From CAMCFD01 sp965661355 (GTDB lineage: Bacteria; Pseudomonadota; Alphaproteobacteria; Rickettsiales; UBA1997): a stretch of DNA of 41,585 nucleotides. Within the stretch, counting starts at the first letter, position 1, and each line of letters begins with the position of its first letter. The position numbers and the translations under genes were made by a program. Shown in pieces: positions 26,692-34,845 of the stretch. The stretch lies in NCBI GenBank assembly GCA_965661355.1, contig CBFIDI010000007.1, forward strand, positions 1-41,585. The letters are read 5' to 3'. The notes below the pieces were generated by a model. It saw only the letters and a program-made list of their open reading frames with translations, made no database searches and had not been told where the DNA came from.

Positions 26692-27243
26692 ATGACAAAA
26701 TTAATACAAATAAACGAAGAAACTCACGATATAAAGCTAGATTTACGCTACGCCACTAAAAATAATGTTTGTAACACAAAATTATACCAAAAAGCACAAT
26801 GCTTTTTACATCCCAAGGCTAAAGAAAATTTCGAAACCGCAATTAAATTAGCAAAAACAATAGATTTAAAGTTCAAAATTTTTGACGCTTACAGACCCTA
26901 CCAAGTGCAAAAATTTATGTATGAAAAATTTCGTAATGATTATATTTCAAACCCCCAAACTGGCTCTGTTCCACATTGTCGCGGCGTAGCCTTAGACTTA
27001 ACATTAATAGATCAAAATGACCAAGAATTGGAAATGGGAAGTGATTTTGATGAATTTTCAAGTTTAGCATTTCATAGCTCAAAAAAAATTTCTAACGCCG
27101 CAGAGAAAAATCGTAAATTACTTTTGGAAATAATGACCAAAGCTGGTTTTGATTTTTTTGAAAAAGAATGGTGGCATTATCAACTTTTTAATGCCAGAGA
27201 TTACGAGATAGCTCAAGACATAAATTTATTGTCAGCGGTTTAA
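26692..27243 (+). CDS. D-alanyl-D-alanine dipeptidase, VanX/DdpX family (M15D)
   Basis: A 183-residue zinc peptidase that hydrolyses D-Ala-D-Ala. All catalytic elements are present: Arg68 in DAYRPY, the zinc ligands His95 and Asp102 in HCRGVALDL, the general base Glu159 and zinc ligand His162 in EWWHYQ. The N-terminal DLRYATKNNVCNTKLY matches the family. There is no signal peptide, so it probably acts in the cytoplasm on precursor or recycled dipeptide, as DdpX does. No vanA/vanH-like ligase genes are near, so a glycopeptide resistance cassette is not suggested. It follows hemJ by 55 bases on the same strand. Confidence 0.92.
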   Translation: MTKLIQINEETHDIKLDLRYATKNNVCNTKLYQKAQCFLHPKAKENFETAIKLAKTIDLKFKIFDAYRPYQVQKFMYEKFRNDYISNPQTGSVPHCRGVALDLTLIDQNDQELEMGSDFDEFSSLAFHSSKKISNAAEKNRKLLLEIMTKAGFDFFEKEWWHYQLFNARDYEIAQDINLLSAV

Positions 27244-27297
27244 ATATTTTATTATCTTACAATTTTAACACCTAATATGAGGCTCAATTTTTAAGCG

Positions 27298-27442
27298 CTA
27301 ATTAAGACCGAATTAACTTAATTAATAATTTTGAGAAAAAACAAAGGCACAGAAACGCAGAGCTTGGCTTTTGCCTGAGATGAAATTAGCAATTAATCAT
27401 GACGGGTAAATTGGCGCTTAAAGATTGGATTTGGCTTTATAT
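27298..27442. repeat. Degenerate intergenic repeat copy (family of 36602-36765)
   Basis: gacgggtaaattggcgctta at 27401-27420 matches the right arm of the element at 36602-36765 with one change. gctaattaagaccgaatt (from 27298) loosely matches its left arm. The copy fills most of the gap between the VanX-type gene and the MBOAT gene. Confidence 0.45.
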
Positions 27443-27461
27443 TGCGGCTCTGAAAAAAATT

Positions 27462-28895
27462 CTAAAACTGAAAATAAATAAAAGGATTATGCGTATCGGC
27501 GGAAAGTCTTATTATGCAAAAAACAAAAACCAATATTAAGAATAAATCATAAAACCACAAAAAATTTTTATTTTTTCTGATAATTTTTAGAACGCAATTT
27601 CTAAAAAACGGAGTAGAGCCAATTAGAGCAAACCCAAAAGACATCCAAGTAAAATGAGAATTAATTAGCAATAAAATATTAGATGAAATTACACTGGTTT
27701 TTTCAAAGTCAAACATGCTAGATAAATAGCTAACAGAATCAGAAAAATATAAACTCCTGAAAAATACCCAGCCAATCATAACCACAAAAATAGCATAAAA
27801 ATGCCTGATAAATTTTGGCAATTTTTGCAATAAATTAGAGACGAATTCAACCCTTTCAATGACCAAGAAAGCGCCGTGAAACAAACCCCAAATTACAAAA
27901 TTCCAACTTGCGCCATGCCATAATCCGCATAAGAAAAACACCAAAACTAAATTAAAATATTGCCTGTAAACACCAACCCTATTGCCGCCAAGTGGAATAT
28001 AAACATAATCACGAAACCAAGATGACAAAGAAATATGCCATCTGCGCCAAAACTCTTTAATAGAACTTGAGATATAAGGATAATTAAAGTTTTCTGGAAA
28101 TTTAAAGCCAAAAATACGCGCAAGACCGACCGCCATGTCAGAATAACCAGAAAAGTCAAAGTAAATTTGCAAACTATAACAAATTATTCCAACCCAAGCA
28201 ATGCGATAATCGATCTGCGAAATGTCGGAAGCAAAAATTACATCAGCTATTTCTCCTAGCGGATTAGCAATAATAACTTTTTTACCAAGGCCAATAATAA
28301 AACGCCTTACCCCGTAAGCCACAAAAAACCAACTTTGTCGTCTTTTTGGTAAATAATTTTCGATAAAATTATACCTGACAATGGGGCCTGCAACAAGCTG
28401 TGGAAAGAACGAAATATAAAGCGCCAAAGTAAATATGTTTTTTTGCGCCTTTGATTTTCTTCTATATATGTCAACCAAATATGAAATAGCGTGAAAAGTA
28501 AAAAAAGAAATACCAATTGGTAATTGATCTGGCAAAAATTTATCTTTAATTTGTTCGCTATCAAGGACTAAAGCGACATTTTGAGCAATAAATCCAGCAT
28601 ATTTAAAATATAACAGCAAGCCCAAATTAAATATTAAGGATAAGAATATTTTTGATTTTTTGCCAATATTTAAAAAACTACTAGATTCGCAAATCCAAAT
28701 ACCAAAAAAATAGTTACCCAAAATAGATAATAGCAAAAGCCAGAAATAAACAAATTCACCCCAAGCATAAAAAGTTAGACTAGAAAATAGTAAAATTATA
28801 TTTTTTACCTTTGGAAATTTGTTGGAAACCAAAAAATAAAAACAGGCAACCAACGGCAGGAATAAGAACAGAAATATATTTGAACTAAATACCAT
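27462..28895 (-). CDS. MBOAT family O-acyltransferase (AlgI-like)
   Basis: A 477-residue polytopic membrane protein of the MBOAT family, which transfers acyl groups from a cytoplasmic donor to secreted or membrane polymers. The start MVFSSNIFLFLFLPLVACFYF, the motif LPIGISFFTFHAISYLVDIYR, FPQLVAGPIVRY and YFDFSGYSDMAVGLARIFG are AlgI/DltB hallmarks. The catalytic His is in LCGLWHGASWNFVIWGLFHG. AlgI-type enzymes usually sit beside an AlgJ/AlgX-like partner that completes acetyl transfer; none is visible here, so the substrate cannot be assigned. It is a single gene between two non-coding gaps on the minus strand. Confidence 0.9.
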   Translation of the reverse strand: MVFSSNIFLFLFLPLVACFYFLVSNKFPKVKNIILLFSSLTFYAWGEFVYFWLLLLSILGNYFFGIWICESSSFLNIGKKSKIFLSLIFNLGLLLYFKYAGFIAQNVALVLDSEQIKDKFLPDQLPIGISFFTFHAISYLVDIYRRKSKAQKNIFTLALYISFFPQLVAGPIVRYNFIENYLPKRRQSWFFVAYGVRRFIIGLGKKVIIANPLGEIADVIFASDISQIDYRIAWVGIICYSLQIYFDFSGYSDMAVGLARIFGFKFPENFNYPYISSSIKEFWRRWHISLSSWFRDYVYIPLGGNRVGVYRQYFNLVLVFFLCGLWHGASWNFVIWGLFHGAFLVIERVEFVSNLLQKLPKFIRHFYAIFVVMIGWVFFRSLYFSDSVSYLSSMFDFEKTSVISSNILLLINSHFTWMSFGFALIGSTPFFRNCVLKIIRKNKNFLWFYDLFLILVFVFCIIRLSADTHNPFIYFQF

Positions 28896-29168
28896 TTTAC
28901 TTCTTATTAATTATTAACAAGTTATTTCTTTGTCAAAATAAATAAACTCGCAAAACTAAAATTTTTTTATTTTGCTGACATTGTTTAATATTTTATCAAA
29001 AACTCTTATTGCAATTTTAACCAATGGCGCAAAAATGTTACAAAATTAAACAAAGCCTTATAATTTTCTGAAATTATCTAACATTATATATTAAAATAAG
29101 ACAAAAAGTAGAAAAAATAACAAATTATTAGATTTTAACTTAAGAAATTTGGTAAATTAAGTTAAAAT

Positions 29169-30851
29169 CTATTTCTTGTTAGTTGGTTTTTTTGCCCTTG
29201 ACACTAAAGACCTTTTTCCGCCTGAAGCTTTGCTTTGAAAAGATTTTAAAACCTTTTCTGCATCTTCAAATGGAACCGCAAAAAATGAAAAAGAATCAAA
29301 AATTCTGACATCATCAATTTTACTTTGACTTACACCGGTTTCTTTTTGAATAAATTCAACCAATTTTCTAGCTTCATATCTATCATTTTTACCTTTAGCG
29401 ATAAATAATCTAGCCGTGCCTTTACCGTCAATATAACTTCTCCTGCCTTCCGATCCAATTCTGCCGCGATATCCGCCGCCCATTCCGCGGTCATCGTACG
29501 AATTATAATCGCGTTTTTTCTTTGGTTTTCCAATTTCAAAATAGCTACTTTCTTTTAACTGATCTTTAAAAGCGATCTTTAGAATTGCCGCCATTAGTTT
29601 TTGTGAATCAGGATCTTTTTCCATAATTTCAGAAGCTACTTCGTCAATTTCAGGAACCCTTTCAGATGCAAGCTCTTTATCAATAGTAGCTAAAATTCTT
29701 TGTTTTTTACTTTCAATAACATCTTTAACATTAGGAATTGATTGCTTGGTAATCTTGGTATTGGCAACTCTTTGAATTGAAACTAATTTACGATATTCTG
29801 AAGGTGTAATTAAGGTGATTGCGGTTCCGCTTTTACCTGCTCGGCCCGTTCTTCCAATTCTGTGAACATAACTTTCGGGATCTTGCGGCAAAGAGTAATT
29901 TATAACATGAGTTAAATCATTAACATCAATTCCACGCGCCGCAACATCGGTTGCAACCATAATATTGATTTTTTTCTCTCTGAATTTACTTAAAATCTTC
30001 TCTCTTTGACCTTGTGACAGGTCTCCGTGCAAACCAGAAGATCTCAAGCCGCGGTTTGCAAGCTTACTGGCCACTTCATCAACATCAAGTTTAGTTCTGC
30101 AAAATACCACGCCATAAAAACTTTCTTCAGAATCAATAATTCTATACAAAGCCTCAAATTTGTCTGATTGAGAGACTTCGAAGTAAATTTGTTCAATATT
30201 TTCTTTTGCATTATTTGTTGCTTCAACCGATATCAATTCATATTCTTTCATATATTTCTTGGCCAATTTTTCGATATTTTTTGGCATTGTCGCAGAAAAT
30301 AAAACGGTTTGGCGATTTTTTGGCGCCGCTTTTAAAATTTCTTCAATATCTTCAATAAAACCCATATTTAGCATTTCGTCAGCCTCGTCTAAAACTACAT
30401 GAGACAATTGAGATATATTCATTGTGCCCCTCTTTAGATGATCTAAAATTCTTCCTGGAGTTCCAACGATAATATCAACATCTCTTTTTAACCTTGAAAT
30501 TTGCCTTTCAATTGCTTGACCCCCATAAATCGAGATTATTTTTGTGTTAAATTTACTGGCAAATGAAGATAATTCTTCAGTAACCTGAATTGCTAATTCA
30601 CGAGTCGGAGCAAGTACCAAGGCCTGAATATGACCCTTGCTTGAGACAATGTTTTCAATTAGTGGAATTCCAAAAGCCGCTGTTTTGCCAGTTCCGGTTT
30701 GCGCCTTACCAATTAAATCTTTATCGCCCTTCAAAAGAAATGGAATTGTTTTGGCTTGAATAGGAGACGGCTCTTCAAATCCTTTCTGGTGCAAAGTTTC
30801 AAGCATATCTTCGGAAATGCCAAGATCTCTAAATTTTTTTAAATCAGTCAT
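29169..30851 (-). CDS. deaD: DEAD-box RNA helicase, CsdA/DeaD type
   Basis: An ATP-dependent RNA helicase acting in ribosome assembly and RNA turnover, often in the cold. The 560 residues contain the Q motif (GFEEPSPIQ, about 24-32), motif I AQTGTGKT (50-57), PTREL, TPGR, DEAD (155-158), SAT, and motif VI HRIGRTGRAG. A linker of about 100 residues includes a short RGG-like patch (DDRGMGGGYRGRIG). It is followed by the DbpA/CsdA RNA-binding domain (RLFIAKGKNDRYEARKLVEFIQKETG and VRIFDSFSFFAVP) and a basic tail. A perfect palindrome lies 30-50 bases upstream of the start and may affect mRNA structure. Confidence 0.94.
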   Translation of the reverse strand: MTDLKKFRDLGISEDMLETLHQKGFEEPSPIQAKTIPFLLKGDKDLIGKAQTGTGKTAAFGIPLIENIVSSKGHIQALVLAPTRELAIQVTEELSSFASKFNTKIISIYGGQAIERQISRLKRDVDIIVGTPGRILDHLKRGTMNISQLSHVVLDEADEMLNMGFIEDIEEILKAAPKNRQTVLFSATMPKNIEKLAKKYMKEYELISVEATNNAKENIEQIYFEVSQSDKFEALYRIIDSEESFYGVVFCRTKLDVDEVASKLANRGLRSSGLHGDLSQGQREKILSKFREKKINIMVATDVAARGIDVNDLTHVINYSLPQDPESYVHRIGRTGRAGKSGTAITLITPSEYRKLVSIQRVANTKITKQSIPNVKDVIESKKQRILATIDKELASERVPEIDEVASEIMEKDPDSQKLMAAILKIAFKDQLKESSYFEIGKPKKKRDYNSYDDRGMGGGYRGRIGSEGRRSYIDGKGTARLFIAKGKNDRYEARKLVEFIQKETGVSQSKIDDVRIFDSFSFFAVPFEDAEKVLKSFQSKASGGKRSLVSRAKKPTNKK

Positions 30852-30880
30852 AATATAAATTAATTTTTGTTATAAGTTCA

Positions 30881-30901
30881 ATTTCTAGATTATCTAGAAA
30901 T
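30881..30901. promoter_or_regulatory. 21-base palindrome upstream of the helicase gene
   Basis: atttctaga (30881-30889) and tctagaaat (30893-30901) are perfect inverted copies around a 3-base centre, 29 bases upstream of the helicase ATG. It could be an operator or a 5'-leader hairpin that melts with temperature. No regulator family can be named from the sequence. Confidence 0.45.
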
Positions 30902-30999
30902 ATTATTTGATATTGTTAAGTTTATCTAATCTTAAAAAGCACATCGCTTCAAATAAATTTTAAGATAAGTCAGCACAAAAGCGTGCCAAAAAGACATAT

Positions 31000-32241
31000 T
31001 TATTCATCTAGGCCATAAGCACTATGTAAAATTCTAACCGCAAGTTCGCCATATTCTTTGTCAATTAAGGCGGAAATCTTTATTTCAGAAGTTGAAATAA
31101 GAATCATGTTAATGCCCTTTTCGGCTAAAGTTTTAAACATTGTGTAGGCAATTCCTGAGTTTGAAATCATGCCAACGCCAATAACTGAAATCTTTGCAAT
31201 ATTTTCATTTATAGCCATATTTTGATAATTGACCTTATCTTTTATTATTTCAATTGCTTCTTTTGCTCTTGCAAGCTCTTCTTTTGCGGCAGTAAAAGTG
31301 ATATCAACATATTTTCCATCAGAACTAGCATTTTGCAAAATCATGTCAACATTAATTTCTTTTTCGGCCAAAGATCCAAAAATAGTAGCAGAAAGCCCCG
31401 GATGATCGGGCATAGATTTTAATGTAATTTGTACATCATTTATTGAGTGACTAATTCCAGTTATTACCCTTCTTTCCATAATTTCCTCTTCGTTATTAAC
31501 TAATATTGTGCCATTTGATTCGTCATTATCTAGAAAAGTAGACAAAACACGAAGTCTTACATTATGTGACATTGCCGCCGCAACAGACCTTGTTTGCAAA
31601 ACCTTAGATCCGCTGTAAGCCATTTCTAGCATTTCTTCGTAAGTAATTTTGTTGAGTTTTCTAGCTTTTTCGGTAATTCTGGGGTCGGTAGTATAAACGC
31701 CATTAACATCAGTGTAAATATCGCAAATATCAGCTTTTACAGCTGCTGCTAAAGCTACTGCTGAAGTGTCCGAACCGCCGCGACCCAAGGTAGTAATTCT
31801 ATTAGATTTACCGTTAACACCCTGAAAACCCGCAACAATCAAGACATCGTAAATTTCGAGTTGCTTCTTCAAAAACTCGCCATCAATTGATTCAATTCGA
31901 GATTTTGAATGAGTTTCATCTGTAACGAACGGAATTTGCCACCCTAAAAATGAACGCGCCTTATATCCTTTTGATTGCAATTGCAGAGCCAAAAGACCTG
32001 AAGTGATCTGTTCGCCACTTGAAACAACAGAATCATATTCAGCTAAAGAATTGTTGCTTTTTAATTTTGAAACCTCGTTACAATAAGAAACCAAGCGATT
32101 TGTCACGCCCGACATAGCAGAGACAACAACAATTAATTTATTGCCTTTATTTAATTCAGCTTCAACTTTTTTTGCGACATTTTTGATTTTTTCGATGTCA
32201 CCAACAGAGGTTCCGCCAAATTTTTGAACTATTAACGCCAT
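31000..32241 (-). CDS. lysC: Aspartokinase
   Basis: Aspartokinase phosphorylates aspartate, the entry step to lysine/diaminopimelate, threonine and methionine. The 413 residues begin MALIVQKFGGTSVGD (the amino-acid-kinase start). The segments VSAMSGVTNRL, FQGVNGKSNRITTLGRGGSDTSAVALAAAV and DICDIYTDVNGVYTTDPR carry the catalytic and Asp-binding residues. Two ACT domains follow (from about residue 262), as in lysine/threonine-inhibited monofunctional enzymes. Diaminopimelate for peptidoglycan is the likely need in a host-associated cell, consistent with murA and the D-Ala-D-Ala enzyme here. No lysine riboswitch is recognisable upstream. Confidence 0.96.
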   Translation of the reverse strand: MALIVQKFGGTSVGDIEKIKNVAKKVEAELNKGNKLIVVVSAMSGVTNRLVSYCNEVSKLKSNNSLAEYDSVVSSGEQITSGLLALQLQSKGYKARSFLGWQIPFVTDETHSKSRIESIDGEFLKKQLEIYDVLIVAGFQGVNGKSNRITTLGRGGSDTSAVALAAAVKADICDIYTDVNGVYTTDPRITEKARKLNKITYEEMLEMAYSGSKVLQTRSVAAAMSHNVRLRVLSTFLDNDESNGTILVNNEEEIMERRVITGISHSINDVQITLKSMPDHPGLSATIFGSLAEKEINVDMILQNASSDGKYVDITFTAAKEELARAKEAIEIIKDKVNYQNMAINENIAKISVIGVGMISNSGIAYTMFKTLAEKGINMILISTSEIKISALIDKEYGELAVRILHSAYGLDE

Positions 32242-32971
32242 TTATTATATTTTAGCTTTTAAAATCTACGATGCTTAACTTAAATATTGATAAAAATATC
32301 TTGCTAAACACATGGCTTAAGCAATAATTCTTCAAATTTTTTCAAATTATTATCTAGCGTCAACCATAAATTCAAGCTCATTATAACTAAATAAAGATAA
32401 TTTTCAAGAAAAATAACATCTTCAACCTAATTATATTAATATTATTAGCTAATAATTGGCAATTTCTAAGTGAACTTAATTAACAAGAATATTAACGAAA
32501 AGTAAATCATTTAAAATTTTAAGGTAATTGCAAATTTTACCAATTAAGACTAGATAAAAACAAAATATTTTTAGCAAATTTTATCAGATAAATCAAAATC
32601 ATAATCAAGATGCTCATATGGGCTTTAATAATAATTTAAATTAGATGGTTTTTATGCGGCTTTAAATTTAACATAAAGAATTTAGCATAATCCAAAGAAA
32701 GTTCGTAAAAATTAGCTAAATATATAAGAAGAAATAAAATAAAGCTCTGAAAATCTTAGAAAGCGAAAGATTAACAACGCCAGATTATTCGACAATGACA
32801 AAATTTGCCATTATTTAATATTCAATTAAAGATTGATAAGAAAAAAATTATTTGTTAGAATATTGCGCATTAATTTATTGCAATAATTTTCGCGTGAAAA
32901 GCCAACAAATCAACTAGAATCGATATTAAAGATAATTTAATTTACTAGATATTTAACCAAATTTAGATTTT
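32242..32971. other. 730-base non-coding gap, the largest in the window
   Basis: This gap separates divergent lysC and ppiD. It is strongly AT-rich, with many stops in all frames and no recognisable RNA gene. Near 32560-32600 it carries acaaaatatttttagcaaatt followed by a TAAATCAAAAT block; a similar arrangement occurs at 14490-14530. A good promoter-like site for ppiD lies at 32833-32861. Such length in a dense genome suggests a decayed gene or an unrecognised small RNA. Confidence 0.5.
32833..32861 (+). promoter_or_regulatory. Sigma-70-like promoter for ppiD-trpE
   Basis: TTGATA (32833-32838) and TAGAAT (32856-32861) are separated by exactly 17 bases, each one base from consensus. Transcription would start near 32868, leaving a leader of about 100 bases before the ppiD ATG at 32972. 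AT-rich DNA makes chance matches common, so confidence is moderate. Confidence 0.4.
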
Positions 32972-34843
32972 ATGAGTAACATCAAAAAGAAATTCAATAA
33001 TGTAATTTTCAAAATTTTTATTAGCTTCTTAATCTTGTCTTTTGTTTTCTTTGGAATTAGTAGTTTTCTTCTGGGTTCATCAGAAAACTGGGTTGCCAAA
33101 GTTGGCTCTAAAATTATAAGTTACAGCAACCTTCAAAACGCAATGCAATCAGACAGAAATTTGATTTTAAGGTCAAGTAAAGATCGGCAAAAAGCTATGA
33201 AATACACAGAATCAAAGCAATTTTCGATTGACATCTTGAGAAAGCTTATCAATCAAGCGATGATTGAAAAAATAAGCGAAAAATATAATATTGAAGCAAG
33301 CAGGCATCTTATCTTAAAATCAGTTGCAAAAGATCCGACTTTTCATAAAAATGGTAAATTTGATCGCGATTACTTTCGCTATTTCCTTTCTGAAAATGGT
33401 TTTAACGAAGTGCAATATGTAAAAATGATACAACAAGAAATAACCAACGCCATAATTACTAGTTCAATCGCAATTTCGTCACCCATAAACGAAGAAATTG
33501 TAAAAAAATTAGCTGATTTACAAGAAGAACAAAGAGTTGCTGACATAATATTAATTGACGCAGCCCATATAGGAAAAATTAAAGCGCCGACACAAGAAAA
33601 TTTAAAAGAGATTTACAAAAATAATAAAGAAGATTTTTTAAACGCCCAAACAAGAAATATATCATATATAACATTCAAACAATCTGATATTATAAGTGAC
33701 ATAACAGTGTCATCTGAAGAAATAAATAATTACTATCGGCAAAATAAAAATAATTATAAATTATTGCAAAGTCGCAACTTTTACCACGTAATATTTAAAG
33801 ACCAAAAAGAAGCTAGTAATTTTGAACAAAAAATTGCAAGTGCAAAAAATAAAAAATTATCTTTTGCAAAACAAGCCAAAAAAATTGGCAAAGAAAATTA
33901 TCAGCTTAACAATATCGACAAAAAATCTTTATTGCCGCAAATTGCAGATCTAGCCTTCAACCTTAAACAAGGTGAACTTTCTGAGCCAATTAAAAGCGAC
34001 CTTGGGTACCATATTTTCTTGACTACAAAAATAGAAGATTCATCATTTAAGACGCTTTCAACGGTTAAAAATGACATAAAAAAAATAATTTTATCGCAAA
34101 AATCAGAGCAAAAACTTTCTGATAAATTAGCTGAAATTGAAAATTTTTTAGTGGCCTCAAATTCTATAACAAAGGCGGCGCAGAAATTTAATCTTGGTAA
34201 AGTGAGAAATATTGAATTAACCCAAAAAAGCAAACCAAAGATATCGAACCTAACCTTAAATAGCTATGCAACAAACGAAGGACAGGTGGCCGGAATTTAT
34301 GTTGATAACAACCAATTTTACGCCCTTAAGGTCAATAAAATAAACGAAGAATCTTATAAAAAATTTGCTGATGTTAAAAATATCTTAAAGAAACTTTATT
34401 ACAAGAATCAAAAGCAAGAAAAAATTAAAGAATTGGCGAAAAATATTAGCAAAAAAGTAAGTAAAAACCCCGAAAATATAAGAAAGATAGCCCGCCAAAA
34501 TAAACTCACATTACTTGTAAATAAAAAAATAAACAAAAGCAAAAAAGTTAATTTTCAAGGGCGGCAAATTGAAATTTCAAGCGATTTTCAAAAAGAACTA
34601 TTTGAAATTAACGAAAAAAATTCTACAAATTACCACCAAGACGGCAAAAATGAATATAAAATTGCAGTTTTGAAAAAAATTATCAAAAACAAAGCTCGAA
34701 ACAGACAAATTCAGAAATTAAAAAGAAATTTAGTCCAAACTTATCGCCAAGAATTTATTGTAGAATTTAACAATTATATTCAAAAAGATGCTAAAATTGA
34801 AGTTAACCAGAATTTTATAAAATCTATGCAAAGCACAAATTAA
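32972..34843 (+). CDS. ppiD: Peptidyl-prolyl isomerase PpiD/SurA-N family chaperone
   Basis: A periplasmic chaperone anchored in the inner membrane near the Sec translocon that helps fold secreted and outer-membrane proteins. The 623 residues start with a basic cytoplasmic tail and one helix (about 11-33), then the SurA-like N-domain (GSENWVAKVGSKIISYSNLQNAMQ, through LINQAMIEKISEKYNIEAS), a parvulin-like domain near 255-365 (RNFYHVIFKDQKEA and KQGELSEPIKSDLGYHIFLTT), and a long Lys/Asn-rich C-terminal region. The parvulin domain is degenerate and may lack isomerase activity, as known for PpiD. It starts the ppiD-trpE pair, with only 2 bases between the two genes, an order seen in alphaproteobacteria. 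Confidence 0.88.
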   Translation: MSNIKKKFNNVIFKIFISFLILSFVFFGISSFLLGSSENWVAKVGSKIISYSNLQNAMQSDRNLILRSSKDRQKAMKYTESKQFSIDILRKLINQAMIEKISEKYNIEASRHLILKSVAKDPTFHKNGKFDRDYFRYFLSENGFNEVQYVKMIQQEITNAIITSSIAISSPINEEIVKKLADLQEEQRVADIILIDAAHIGKIKAPTQENLKEIYKNNKEDFLNAQTRNISYITFKQSDIISDITVSSEEINNYYRQNKNNYKLLQSRNFYHVIFKDQKEASNFEQKIASAKNKKLSFAKQAKKIGKENYQLNNIDKKSLLPQIADLAFNLKQGELSEPIKSDLGYHIFLTTKIEDSSFKTLSTVKNDIKKIILSQKSEQKLSDKLAEIENFLVASNSITKAAQKFNLGKVRNIELTQKSKPKISNLTLNSYATNEGQVAGIYVDNNQFYALKVNKINEESYKKFADVKNILKKLYYKNQKQEKIKELAKNISKKVSKNPENIRKIARQNKLTLLVNKKINKSKKVNFQGRQIEISSDFQKELFEINEKNSTNYHQDGKNEYKIAVLKKIIKNKARNRQIQKLKRNLVQTYRQEFIVEFNNYIQKDAKIEVNQNFIKSMQSTN

Positions 34844-34845
34844 AG

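Noticed and set aside
26692..27243. Glycopeptide resistance cassette
   Set aside because: Only the VanX-type dipeptidase is present; no D-Ala-D-Lac ligase or dehydrogenase gene is near.
32242..32971. Lysine riboswitch upstream of lysC
   Set aside because: No GC-paired conserved helices or aptamer-like core could be recognised in this AT-rich gap.
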